64,000 bases of DNA from Apodospora peruviana (GCA_033439685.1 JAUEDM010000004.1:1984001-2048000), one strand, 5' to 3'. Positions 50,405 through 63,209 are shown, counted from the first letter of the stretch. The notes: generated from the sequence alone by a model not told the origin. Program-made: numbers and translations.

Positions 50405-51304
50405 CTACCGGTACACCACCAGTCTGCTCACGCCCCGTCAAAGTGCTATCCCAAGTACGTGCCGAAGCCAGCCAATATCGGTCGCCTCTCGGTTATCCGA
50501 AAATAGGCCTTGGCCTGGCTGTTGGACTCTTCCAGGTAGGCTGATGATGACAGCTCACAAGACTTTTTTCCACCAGAAAGGAAGGTAGCTGGATACTTGT
50601 AGATGTTTCTGCGGAAGCATCATTTTCTGCCGCAGTGCACCAAGAGGCGAACGGTGGTCATATGAACTGATCCGTTGCCTGGCATTACCCTGCTAAGGTA
50701 AGGCGCTTCATGGGGGGACCAGGAACCTCGGATGAGCAGTGCCGCAGCCTGCTGAGAAGAGCTCGAAAGTACTTGTCGAGATTGAAAAAGCATGATGAAG
50801 TGGCACAATCCGTGGTAGAGTGCGCTATAGCAACAACACCTCAGCTCGAGGAGTTCGGTGTGTGGATCGTGATTGTCTGCGCTTTGGGTCTCAAGGCCGG
50901 GAAAGGGCTTAAGAGCGACGGCTAAGTGTGGGGTCGACACCGCGTCAGCCCTCTAGGACACTCTCTGTACTCCCAAGCTTCTCGAATGCTTCTTCTGGCC
51001 TCAAGTTCCACGATGCGTCTCTTCTGGTGGATCATGGGAAGCCCGAGCCTTGGGATCTGGGTGGTGGACAGACACCCCGCGAGATTGCCAGGAGCTACGC
51101 TGGCAATGGCGACTTTATGCTAAATCGTACCCGTGCAGGTTTGTCCAAGCCTTATCGACTTGTGGTTTCGAATAATACAAGACAGAGAGGACGTGGTGGT
51201 GGGAACCACAGGCTTGGATTGGAGCGCCTGAGACTTTGAAGAGCAGAGATGCCCTATAGCATAGGAGATTGAACCCGAATAGGGTCAAGTATGGCCGGGC
51301 CAGT

Positions 51305-51496
51305 TCAGTACGTACTGGGGGTTCGCAAATCCTCTCTGTCTATGAAGGTCAGGTAAATCGTCTGGAGATCCGGTATTGAGGTGCTCAGGTCGTCGGGGCT
51401 GTCCCAGTTGACGTAGTCCGGTTTCAAAGTCAAGTAGATCTCACAACATGGGACGAAAGGGTTTCCCACCAATCTCAACCATCGTGATGGTGTCGG
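51305..51496 (-). pseudogene. Exon-like open stretch, unknown family
   Basis: Sixty-three codons are open on the minus strand without an ATG and read GNPFVPCCEIYLTLKPDY and then IPDLQTIYLTFIDREDL. A GTACGT donor follows (51314-51309) and a CTATAG acceptor lies about 60 bp downstream, with a TACTGAAC branch-like site between. It may belong with the fragment at 49949-50404. No family recognised. Confidence 0.3.
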
Positions 51497-53157
51497 TCAG
51501 CTCTCTCTGTCAGCGCTTCCTTCCCTTCCTCCGGGGCCATGCAGCACCTCATTAGGATTGAGGCACCGCAGAACTTTGCAGACCAAGTCCCGTGTATGAG
51601 CTTGGCTGGTAAGCTGAGGGTTCATGTTCATGGCTCGTGAACGCTGCCGTGAGAAGGCACACGCTGTACTCGCAGCATGGGCATCGGTGACTGCCCGACT
51701 CGGCTAGGTTCGTCGATACCGACAAGCCTTGGGGGCCCTGTACAGTTCTTTGCAGTAACAATAGAAAATAATAACCCATTGCCGAAAAGCGCACACCTTC
51801 GCTAGACAGGTGCGCGCGCAGGAGTGGAGAGAGCATTGGGATCTGGGGAGCCGAAGAGCAGCGGAGCGGGACGAGGGCTTGTCGTCCTGTGTTGTTTCGT
51901 CGAGATTTGGTCCAAGACTTCAAGTTCCAGTCCAGCGCCGACGCCGTTGCGAACCGATTGCGAACGGGTACGTGCTTGCTATGATCCGTTGGGCCCCACC
52001 CCCGCATTTGGATTCGCGCGTTTTCTTTGCCCTTGACCACCTGTGACACCACCACCCCGTCTTTTTTTTTTTTGCGTTCTGATGCTTTAGCAAGGAACCC
52101 CACCAAGATTTACAGTCTTTTGGTTGGCGGCCACGAGGTGGCTGCAGGTCATGGCTGATGTAGAGGTCCGCCGAGCAATCAGATTGGAGGTCGGAGGTCG
52201 ATGAGGAACCACCCAATGCAGCCAGGTTCGCAGCCAACCAGCCTCAACATGCATTATGAACCACAAGACCACCAGAACCAGGACTGGACTTTGGAGACAA
52301 CTCGACAACTGCATTCTGATGTTTGCATTTTTGTTCAGATTTTCTGACGTTCGATGCGCCAAGTTGGACCTCAAGTCAACAGCAGGCATTTCTGGGCCGC
52401 CACTCTCACCCCTGTTAGTGTTCGGCTTCCTTGCCAATGTCCGCTGCGTCCCAATTCCCCACCGTTCCCCACCCCGTTTAGAGATTGTGGAGGGCATCCT
52501 TTTACGGATATCACATCCCCCTCCAACCTAGGTGGCCATCCGAGATCGTACCATCCCCGTACCGTCCTCGTACCGTCGAGTCGCTTGCTAGCAGTTCTTC
52601 ACTTGGTCGCAGGAGCTGGGCAAATCTCGCTGTCTGTCTCGGTTCGTCTCGACCCAAACAGCTTGTTATTACGCATACGTATACGTTGTTGAGTCTGGAG
52701 CTGTAACTCCGACCTAACTGGGAGACTGGGGTTGCTGGGCAGACTACGGAGGTACTGCATACTCTTGCAAGTGTAGGTCCAGGTCGGTGTCTCCCGGGTC
52801 TATACCAGGTAAGGTACCTACGGTATGTGCATATACCTTGTCTCTAGACCTAGCTGGAAGGCGGCTTACGGGCATGTTCGACGTGACACATGCTAGGGAA
52901 GCCCCCCGGCCCCCGTTATCCGTCTGACGAAATATGAATGCTTCCCTTCCCACGGCCCCGGATAGTCGTCCTCCCTCTTTCTTCAAGCTTCCTTTACCCT
53001 GCCGCCTACCCAAGACCCAAGCTACCGCATCCTGTCGGCTCATATATACAAGTAGGGCCGGAGAGTCAACAGCCTTCCGCTGGCTTTCTTCTACTCACCC
53101 CAACACCCTCCTCGATGATACTTGTTCTCTCGGCAGACGACACCCTTCACCAGTACG

Positions 53158-55412
53158 ATGCCGTCGTCAAACGGCGACTCCCCCCACTCGGGGACGGGGA
53201 CTATGACGGGCACAGCTGGAGCAAACGCCAATGCAGTAAGGCAATACCCTCTGCCGACCCGGGATTTCTCCATCGAGATATCCTCACCCTCACCCCATCT
53301 TGCCATCTCCACCAATGGGCTGAATACGTTGAAGTCGCCCACGGCTCTCAAGTCGGCGAGGACCCCGAGCTTTAGCCGGGAGGGCATCCTCGGCTCAGCC
53401 CAGAAGACTCGAAATCTCTCGCAGTCGTCCGAGAACCGCCCAGATACCGTTTCTAATGGCCTCCAGAAAGGTTCGAGTGACGAGGGCATGAACCCCCTGA
53501 AGCGAAGAAACACAGACGCCGGCGTCGACTATCCCCGCCGGAGGGCAACCATAGCGGTAGGTGGCAACATGGCCGTCTTCGGCTGAATGGAGGGAAGGCT
53601 TACATATATTCTCTGCAGTGCGAGGTATGCCGGTCGAGGAAGTCACGGTGTGACGGGACGAAGCCCAAGTGCAAGTTATGCACCGAACTCGGCGCCGAGT
53701 GCATCTACCGAGAGCCCGGCATTAAACTCGATGCCGGCGACAAGCTTATTCTCGAGCGTCTGGGTCGGATCGAGAGTTTGCTTCAGTTGAACATGGTTAG
53801 CCACCCGAACGGCATCGCCATGTCCCATAACTCGCCAAACATGAGCAATGGTACTGCCCTGAGCGGTGATAATCTACTGGGCCAGAATAGCGACAATTTT
53901 GTTTCGATTATTCCGAACGGCGGCTTGGGCACTTGGTCGGCAACAGCTACTAGCAACATATCGATAATGCCCAAGGTCCATACAAATGCGGCGCTACACC
54001 TCCTGCAGTGGCCGATGATCCGAGATCTAGTATCACGGCCGTATGATCCTCAGATTCTATTACAACTGGAGATGGCCCGCGAACCGCTGCACTCGCTCAC
54101 CAAGACCCCTTGCGTCGACCTGTCTAACACGAACGCCTACATCGAGGCGTACTTTGAGCGCGTCAATGTCTGGTATGCCTGCGTGAACCCGTACACCTGG
54201 CGCAGCCACTATCGCATTGCTCTGTCCAATGGCTTCAGGGAAGGGCCGGAGAGTTGCATTGTGCTCCTTGTGTTGGCTCTGGGCCAGGCCAGCTTACGGG
54301 GCAGCATATCGAGGATCGTGCCACATGAGGACCCGCCCGGCCTACAGTACTTTACTGCCGCTTGGGCATTGCTACCTGGAATGATGACCTCAAATAGTGT
54401 CCTCGCGGCGCAATGCCACTTACTTGCGGCCGCCTATCTTTTCTACCTCGTCCGACCGCTGGAGGCCTGGAACCTGCTTTGCACGACCAGCACAAAGTTG
54501 CAGTTGCTCTTGATGTCGCCCAACCGAGTACCGCCCGACCAAAGGGAGCTGAGCGAAAGGATTTACTGGAACGCACTGCTGTTTGAGAGCGACTTGCTTG
54601 CTGAGCTTGACCTACCGCATTCCGGTGTGGTCGCATTTGAGGAAAACGTCGGCCTGCCAGGCGGCTTTGAAGGCGACGAGCAGGAGGCCGTCGGTCGGGA
54701 TGAGCTGTGGTATTTCTTGGCCGAAATCGCGTTACGACGGCTCTTGAACCGCGTGAGCCAGCTCATCTATTCCAAAGACTCGATGGCATCGACGACAAGT
54801 CTGGAGCCGGTCGTGGCCGAGCTGGATTATCAGTTGACGCAGTGGTACGAAAGCCTGCCGTTGCCGCTGCAGTTCCCCTTTACGCGCGGCATGCTTCCGG
54901 ATCCCGTGCAGACCGTGCTGCGGCTGCGCTTCTATGCCTGCCGAACCATCATCTACCGACCATACATCCTCGCGGTCCTGGACAACGAGCAGGCGGTATT
55001 GGACCCCTCAGTACGGAATGCCTGCCACAAGTGCCTCGAAGCCTCAATTCGGCAATTGGAGCACATTCGTGCACAGTGAGTTCCCCAACCCTTCGGTCCT
55101 ATTGGTCCACATCTTCTCTTTAACCCCCAATGTAACTAACTTGACCGCAGTCATGAGGGACATATGCCATACCTCTGGCAAGGCGCGTTGTCTATCGTCT
55201 CACAGACGTTACTAGTTATGGGCGCCACCATGTCGCCCTCACTCTCCAGCATCCTCATGAGCATAGTTTCGCGCCCCGAAGTTATTGACCAGATCATCAA
55301 CGACGTCGTGGTAGAGGTTGAGCGCTACTCGGTGCTCTCGCCGAGCCTGAGCCTGTCGGCCGAGATCATCAAGGAAGCCGAAGTCAGACGCAGAACTTTC
55401 CTGAGCGGTTGA
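53158..55412 (+). CDS. Zn2Cys6 transcription factor
   Basis: Three exons: 53158-53556, 53619-55075 and 55151-55412 (705 aa). Introns are 62 bp (GTAGGT...TGCAG) and 75 bp (GTGAGT...CGCAG). The frame runs upstream to a TTG only, so the ATG at 53158 (MPSSNGDSPHSG) is the start. A Ser-rich leader of 133 residues ends in a basic patch (DYPRRRATIA). The zinc cluster has all six cysteines, C134, C137, C144, C151, C154 and C161, spaced CX2CX6CX6CX2CX6C. A short linker and coiled coil (KLILERLGRIESLLQLN) follow, then a fungal-specific transcription factor domain (about residues 210-600) with YIEAYFERVNVWYACVNPYT. Such proteins are nuclear regulators of pathway genes. Target unknown; no biosynthetic cluster is next to it. 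Confidence 0.88.
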
Positions 55413-58400
55413 GAGCTGCAGTGACACCTCGTCCGGGCTCTGCAGCAAATCCCCACCGGCAACACTGACAACTCGCTCGCCTAACCGACTACCCGAAATG
55501 CACAAACTTCACGCTTCCGGCCTTGTGGGAACGAGCAATGGTTCCTGCCAGTTCGCAGAAAACCCCGCACAATACAACATTGCTAATTGCAAGTGCATCT
55601 GGCGGCCTGCACATGCAGCAGTGACCACAGAAGTCAAGAGATATTATTACCGGAACACTCCCAAGCCGGCTTGCTCATCATCTCACCTCAACCGAGGTTG
55701 GAGCGGCTTCTGTTGGTTCAGATTGCAATCCCGCTTCAACACTGTCTCCGAAAGACCAAAACGTTATAACCCACTTCGGGAGAAAGAAGCCTGACGCGCA
55801 TCAGATTGGGAAGAGTATGCAAGGGGCCGAGAGTGTGTCCGACACTTGCGGCAACAGCACTCTGACGATCCGAATGCCGGCAGCCACACTCCATGTACGT
55901 TTCAAGCCCCGTCGGACCTGTCGCTGGAACTTCCCATCCTCGCAACGCGGCAGGCCAAACGAACGGTGGGCTCGATTATCTATACAACGCTTGTTTATTA
56001 GGGTCCCTAACATCCAGCGGATTCTGGATTCTGGGGATGGGAGCACTCCAGATGGGGCAACTACAAAAAAAGAGCAGCGCTAAAGCAACACGCAAAGCCC
56101 CTCCCCCCCCCTGGAGACGAAAACCTTCCTACCCCGGAGAATACTAGCCACGGCTGTGTTGTCCGAGATGATTTCTGGGCAGTACTAAGGTACACAAACA
56201 CACAAGCGCTGTCCGCCTTTGCGGAGCGATGGACAGGCGCAGATTTTGCCTGTGTGTTAGGGTCAAAGTGAAGAGGGGGTGTATGACCATGGAAGCGGCG
56301 GCGACGGGCCGATGACCCGTCAGACCTCGCTTGGCTCCCCTCATCCTCATCCCCCACACCACAACCTGAACTTCATCCCATTAATCATCCGATGGGAAGA
56401 GACCCCGTTAGGCCGGTATTCGTCGATTTGAACATTCTCAAGATTGGTTGGAAAACCGATCGATCAGATGAAGCTCAAGGCCCGTCTCATCCCCGTTTTG
56501 TACACATACCTTTTGTTTCCCAATTTCAAGGTGTTCTTTTAGGATGGGAAAACCACCATAATATACCTCTACGTTTATTCGCGATGACATCCGATTTTTT
56601 TTTACTAAATTGGTTCAAAGCGCTATTTCCTCCAGTAAGGAAGCCTGGGACCCAGCGTGATCAGTGCTACTGGGTGCTTTCTTGTTCTTCTTACCTATGT
56701 ATACTGTATCACGACACTTGGGGCATGGGGAAGCCATTCGAATTGTTCTGTGTTTCCTGGCGCACGTCATCCAGGAAGGGTTCGGAAACATGTCCAGGTT
56801 CCATGTCAAACTTTCATCGTTACCTGATCTTAGTTCAACTTTAATTTGCCTCAGGTACCTTGTTTACCCTATTCGAGTACATACTACCGTTGTCACTTCA
56901 AGATGTGTAGTAATTCCCATATCGATAGGCCGAATAACAAAGCTCACATTACCTACCTTAGGATTGGACCGTCCGCGGATGGTAAAGCGGTAGCGGGCGA
57001 TAGATGAGGTGGTTGTCGACTCCTGCCGTGGGGGCGCCGGCGTCGCCGCCTGCGAACCTACTTCAAGTACCTCACTCTGTATCCAATCTCAATGTGCGGT
57101 GTTCACATTACGGGCGTACGGCCTTATATAAACGGGCTCAAGTGGTACAGCGTGGCACGTCGAGGCAAGGATAGGCGTGTTTGGGACCTGGGTATGCAAG
57201 GTACGGGCTGCTGCACAGGTAGATATCGTGATCATGAGACCAAACTTGAAAGCGGCCCGACAAAAGCAAACCCCGGCCCTGTGGGGACATGGTTTGTTTT
57301 GTTGGTGTTCAAGGGCCAGGTCTCAGTTCTTGCATACCTTAAGGTATCCATCCGTAACGCATGCTCCAGTACGGAGTACTACTGGACGGGCGGGAACGGG
57401 ACGGGACCCACTAGCGCCGCGTCGTTCCTCGCTCTGCCGTTCCGCGTCCAGCTGTGGCGCCGGGCCGAACCCGAGCTTTCAACGGCGAGGCGTCTGCAAA
57501 ACAAGAATGCCCCGATTTAACTGCGGGGAAATTTCGCCCCTTCGTAGACTTTTCCAACTTCCAGTCCAAGCACAGGACAAGGCTCCGGATTACACAGAAA
57601 GCTGCTGTACATCACCATTCACAGGATTTGCAAGGTAGTTAATCACGTTTGCGTGTCTCTTGCCGACGACTGCCAATCGTGTCGCCCGGGAGTTATTGCT
57701 TTTGCCAAGCTGTCATATCAGCAATCAGTCTTGTACTGTATAGTGTATGGCGTTGGTGTCACGTGATACCTCTTCTGCACGGGTCCAGCCACTACATTTT
57801 TCGGATTCAATTGGGATCGGACTGTCGTTGTTGTGTGTGCAAGTTCGTGATATCCCTCTGAAGTATAGAGCTGTTGTACGGATTATGTTATGTGATGTGT
57901 GTGTGAGTGCTGGTGCAGGAGAATTGGTTGGGATCTATGGGGTATGTCAGCTGCAATGCAAGGTGCCCAATGTCCAGCACTGGCACACAAAGTGTCACTC
58001 CATTTATTACCTAGAGCATGGAACGACTTGCAGACATTTCAGCTTCGCTGACTACAGGTTGCTCACCTAAAAATTGAGGTGTCAGAGTAAGGTCCTAACG
58101 CTAATAAAGCGGATTCCCATCATCGACGACGCGCGAGGCAAGCCAGGCAGGTACCTAGGTAATAAAGCACGCTCGTAGGGCAACTTTTGGCTCGAGCTTC
58201 CTTCTAGGTTTCAGTCAGGTTGGACCGTCACTGCACTTGAGGTTCTTCAGCTTCGACCCAGGTCTCACTCGCATCCGCCGATTGCCCCTTCCTCCCCCTT
58301 TCACTTTGTGCATCGCCCGCTAGTCCCTGCTGCCGACTCCCGACTCCCGATCTTCGTTCGGGCTGCTTTTGCGCTTCGCCGCCAGTGCCCAAAGCAGCTT

Positions 58401-59018
58401 CCTGGTCCAACAAACTCCCGTCATCTAGGGATTGCCACTGCCATTGAGGTTGCCGGATTGCCCAGGCTATCGCGGGCTCCCGCTGTCAAGCTTTTCTGGT
58501 TTTCTGCCCTTTCCCCGCCCCCCTGCCATCAGGCGCTCTTGCGCCCTCTGGGCCGCTAGTCAGCAGTACGACTAGCAGCAGTTGCAGCAGTTGTAGGCTT
58601 GCAGCAGACAACAGCGCGAGCTTGGGCGAGCCAAGCCCGTTCTGATCGAGAGAGCTGCATAAAGCCGGCACGCATCAGGCCTCCCCGGAGCCCAATCACG
58701 GCCGCCGCACTGCGGACCCATCGCAGTCCCATCGCAGCCCGGCCAACCACGCTCAACCATCTGGCCATCACTCAACCCCCAGTTGCACCTTGTTTGCACG
58801 CCATTGCACCGCGACGCACCCCATCCGTCCTGGTCCTCCTATCATTGCCCTCCTCGCCGTCGCCAGTGTCGCCAGCGTCGGATTCCTGCTGCTGCCAGAC
58901 TCCCAGGTGTTCACCCTCCGAGCTGTGCCCAGAGCAGAGAGACGAGACGCAGACGCACGCTGCCTTCGCCCGGCCCTCCTCCTCGAGTGCTGCCATCTCG
59001 AGGCTGGCCTAGCGACGA
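55413..59018. other. Intergenic, upstream of the RBR ligase gene
   Basis: About 3.6 kb without a supportable gene. It contains a TACCTAGGTA palindrome (58152-58161), a CCAGTACGGAGTACTACTGG inverted repeat near 57362-57386, and a pyrimidine-rich final 700 bp that is probably the promoter and 5' UTR of the RBR gene. Confidence 0.5.
58152..58161. repeat. TACCTAGGTA palindrome
   Basis: Perfect 10-bp palindrome, the clearest copy of the dispersed core. Confidence 0.7.
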
Positions 59019-62000
59019 ATGGCAAGTCGAGACTACACCCAGGGCGGGCACAGCACCTCCAGACGCACAAAGCACCCTACCAAATCGCTGGCCCTTCGCC
59101 AAAATGATTGGCCATCGAGCGGCGAGCCACACAGCCGTCAGTCGCCCCGTCAGGCACGTCATGGGGATATAGAATCTTCCGACGTCAGACCGTCCCCGTC
59201 CCACCTTCGACACCCCCCGAGTGTCACGCCGACGACGCCGACAACGTCCACAGCAGGATCGACATCGACGACTACCTCCCCAGAGCGCTCGACAATCTCA
59301 CGCTCTGCGAGCATGCGCGCGTCCGGCACGTCTGGGCCGGTGCCGACAAGGGTCGCCACAATCTCGCATCACCGGCGCCCGATATGTGTCTACGAGGAGG
59401 AGGAAGAGGAGGAAGATGGCGGTGCGGACGACGACGATGAGGATGAGGAGGAGGAGGAGCAGGTGATGATGCCAACCTTCAGATCGAGATCCCCCAGCCG
59501 CCCACGCGAGGCCTCAGGACGCGATGCCCGGAGTCGATCAGCCCACCCTTTTAGGTCAAGATCCGAAAGTCGGTACCCAGAATCATGCCGCGCCGACAGC
59601 CCCGGATTGGAAAATCCCTTCAGGCCTAGGTCTCAGAGCCGGCATGCCGAGTCGAGATGTTACGGCAGTCCTCGGTCGGCGCAACCCTACAGGTCGACAC
59701 CCGATTCCAGACGTTCGCCGAGAACATCGGCCCCCGAGTCTGACAACGAGACCGAGATGACCGTCTCATCTGGCGATGATAAAGCCATCCAACCACATAG
59801 CAAGGCCCTCGAGGCTGCTCCCATGCCTCGCAGGTCCATGCATGAACGCCTTAACCGAGGCCAGGAGGTAAAACAAGACCAACCCCTGGACACTCCTCAG
59901 CAGATATATCATGTGCCATCTGTTGGAGATCGGCCATCTCCATCTCGCCACTCATCATCACACAAACGTGAGCATTATCGCAGGCCTCGCCATGAACGTC
60001 ATGACGACTACCAAGATGACTACCAGGAAGAGTATCGGCATGCCAGTGTTGAGGACGACCGGTCCCGCTCAAGGCCCAAAAGGTACAAGCGGATATCTGC
60101 TACCATTTTGGTGCGTCCTAGTCCAATGTGCTAATGTACTATGCTAGGCCGTCCAGGAAATACTACCAGTCGGAGGGTTTCATCTCCAAGCCTTTATCTT
60201 CTGTCAAAAAGTCGCATACCACCGGAGGCTCACATTTGGCTTCATCTCACAGCTTGAGCTCTTCCACGAAACGCTCTACCTTTTTTGGAAATTTCTTTGG
60301 GTCCTCGCTCCAGCCACCCGTCCCAGAAAAGCCCAGACTGTCAGTAGCTGCCGACCCTCGTAGCCCAGTGCACCGATCTAACCTAGATTCTAGCGTTTCG
60401 TGCGTTGTTTGCATGGATGAGGAGAGACCGGTGCACCGGACTGCAAAGCTCAAGTGTGGGCACCGCATGTGCTACCCATGCCTGAAGCGAAACTTCAAAC
60501 TTTCCATTACGGATCCGCAAAACATGCCTCCCAAATGCTGCACGGCCGACCATATCCCGCTCAAGCACGTCGAACACTTGTTTGATACCGCCTTCAAGCA
60601 GACGTGGAACAGGAAGCTCGCGGAATATACCACTCGAAATCGCATATACTGTCCCTCACGGAACTGCGGTGAGTGGATCAGGCCCGAGGATATCCGCCGA
60701 GGCGAAGACGGACGCAAATACGGCAGATGCAGTCGCTGCAAGACCAAGGTGTGCTATGTCTGTCATGGCAGATGGCATTACTCGAGGGAATGTCCAAGGG
60801 ACGACGAGACCAATCAGTTTCTTGAGCAGGCGAAGCGCGAAGGCTGGCAGCGTTGCCACCGATGCAAGCATATGGTTGAACTCCAAGAAGGCTGTAATCA
60901 TATGACTTGGTAAGCCGAATTTCCCCTATGCCTGATGGTGCCCGACGTTCCAACACTAATTCGCTGTTTTCTACAAATACAGTCGGTGCGGAGCCGAGTT
61001 CTGTATGATATGCGGCTCGAAGTGGAAGTCGTGTGATTGCCCGTGGTTTAATTTCGAGAATACGGAGAGCGATCCGCTGGAGCATATGCATCCCCCTGTC
61101 CATGGTACTTCGCGATCGTACCCCTTTTCGGGGCCCCGTTTCGGATCAGGCCTGCCGTCGCCTTCATCCCCCCGAGACTTCCGCAGCGAGAATAGGCCTC
61201 CAGCGGCAGAAGCACTCCGGCCTCGGCCATCGAGCTACGAGGAAGAGCTTTTGGTGCGCCGCCTACAAGAGCAACGGGATGCACACGTTGCTCACACTAA
61301 TAACATGCACGCATATGACGACGTTGACAGGCAGGAAGAGGAAAACTGCTTCGACCGAGACATACCTCCGGGTCGTGCACGAAGGGAGCGATCTCGCCGT
61401 TTCATCGATGAGAGACCTCCTCGACGCCGAGCTGCAACTGTCATCGTACCTTCACCCCCTCAGTCACGCCATCAGGACGTACCCCCGCCTCATTCGTCGT
61501 TCGAGCGAGCGAACTCTGGGCCTGACTATGGTTCGACCAACGCCTGGACCCCTGGCCCTCTGCACCACTCTCCAGAGAGATGGCATGCTCCTTCACCCGA
61601 TAGACGCAGACCTCCATCGCCTGGACGACACCGACACCAACCGCCGGAAAGGCATCGACACCCATCGCCGGAGAGACACCATCGAGGTCTTGACGCCGAG
61701 AAGCTGCGACCACGCGAAGCTGATAAACGGCGAGACACTTCGTTCGAGAGGCGGCTGCTCGACCGATTCAACTCCGGAAGCCGGCACGCTGCACACACGG
61801 CCCCGGTTGTCCCCATGATGGGGGAACCATATGGTGTTATGGTTCCCCCTATGATGAGCGGCCCACCAATGAGCCCAGGCAGAGCCGGTCCACCACCGCC
61901 ACACACACATCCCATAAGTCACCCCATCGGTCATCCGATTCATCATCACCATCACCACGGAGGTCCACCTCCCGGTATCCCAATCACGTCCGTTCCTCCA

Positions 62001-62357
62001 GGAGCCGCTGGACACATGCCGCCGATGATGCATATGAATATGCGGGCGATGGATGCCGCTGATGAATTCTTCACCGGTAACAAAAGCACGAGATCATTGG
62101 AGCAAGTAGTCATTTCACGGAGGGAACAGGACCCTGGGGGTAGCGGGGCCGGTGGGTCACCGCATGCCCCAACAGTAAGAAGAAGAGCTCAGGCTCACCG
62201 TGAACACATTAAGCAGGAACCAGTGAAATCGGTGCAAGCCGGTCTCACAGGACCAGGGAGAGGAATGGACCGCGTGTTTGAGTGGCGGAATTATGTCGAG
62301 CCCGGGGTGCCTGATGATGAACAGGTGCAGTCTGTGGTTTCGGGGCAGATCAATTAA
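59019..62357 (+). CDS. RBR (RING-IBR-RING) E3 ubiquitin ligase
   Basis: Three exons: 59019-60082, 60148-60909 and 60983-62357 (1066 aa). Introns of 65 and 73 bp use GTACAA...GCTAG and GTAAGC...TACAG. The N-terminal 435 residues are disordered: Ser/Thr-rich, an acidic tract (about 125-148) and degenerate repeats of the type PFRSRSESR. RING1 starts at C440 (CVVCMDEERPVHR...CGHRMCYPC), IBR contains IYCPSRNCGEWI and CKTKVCYVCHGRWH, and RING2 is CHRCKHMVELQEGCNHMTC. By analogy with HHARI and parkin, the Cys in EGCNHMTC (about residue 604) is the catalytic thioester residue. The 460-residue C-terminus is Pro/His/Arg-rich with SPER/SPDR repeats and a histidine run. It should receive ubiquitin from an E2 and transfer it to substrates; the substrates are unknown. 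Confidence 0.9.
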
Positions 62358-63209
62358 TGTGTTTTTATCCCCTTTTCAAGATTTCGCCCTTTTGTTAGGA
62401 GGGGACGGGAACCGCGGTATCGAGCTTGGATTGACTGTGTTGCTCTGTGCTGGTTCTTTTAAGGTTGTTGTAATGATGGTATCATGCCCTTGTGATTATG
62501 ATGTGTGATGGTGGTCTACGACAGCTTTTTGATGAGGAACGAACAATATATATATACCAAGAAAATATGTGATCTCTTTGTTCTTTGGCGATATGATGCT
62601 CTTGTTACTTTTTGCTTTCCATATTCCGCTTTCCTTTAAGTTTTCCTCGAAACATGTCCTTCCAAGAAGTTTTTGTAAGGGGGGTTTCACTCTGCATGAT
62701 ATCAGTCAAGTAAAGTCAGAAAGGGAGGCAACAGAGTCCTAAAACTATTATGAGTGGTCCACACTTAGGTAGGAGGTAGGATGGACGGACGGACGGCGGC
62801 TGGAAAAATCAAGTTAAGGGGGGCCTGTAGCAGGTATAGAGCAAAAGCAACACATGATAACAACCTGACTGACGTGTGTACTATGTTTCAAAAGACTATC
62901 CATATCAGTGGCTTTGCGCAGTACAGCAGAGCTGAACGGTATACTCAAGTCCCCATGAAGTACATAGTATCCAAAGCAAACAAAATGGCTAAAGGAGTTA
63001 GTCGGAAGAGCAGAAATAATTCTGGTGCCATGGTTGAATGGATTACTAACTTGGTTTGATAAAATATAGGGATCCCATAATATAATCCCAACAAACAAAA
63101 GGATAAATAAAAGCTGAAACAGGGAGCTGCCAACCGTCACACCGAGCACTCACTCCAAAACTCCAAGAGTTCGGTTTACTACAAAGGGTTGTAGTTATAA
63201 CTACAACTA
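62358..63209. other. Convergent 3' region
   Basis: Tail-to-tail gap between the RBR gene and CSF1. It is more AT-rich than elsewhere, with a TATATATATA run near 62550 and GGAC microsatellite units near 62781. No gene seen. Confidence 0.6.

Larger units (their letters stand above)
47199..53157. other. Six-kilobase gene-poor region
   Basis: The largest gap in the window. It holds a diverged tandem duplication (47739-48080), a CCGTACGG copy near 49709-49719, protein-like minus-strand fragments (49949-50404 and 51305-51496), an ankyrin-like plus-strand frame (about 50930-51120) and a 13-nt T run near 52063. No intact gene is supported; the right end should carry the promoter of the Zn2Cys6 gene. 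Confidence 0.5.

Noticed and set aside
53122..53157. Start of the Zn2Cys6 factor at 53122
   Set aside because: The codon is TTG; the first ATG in frame is 53158.
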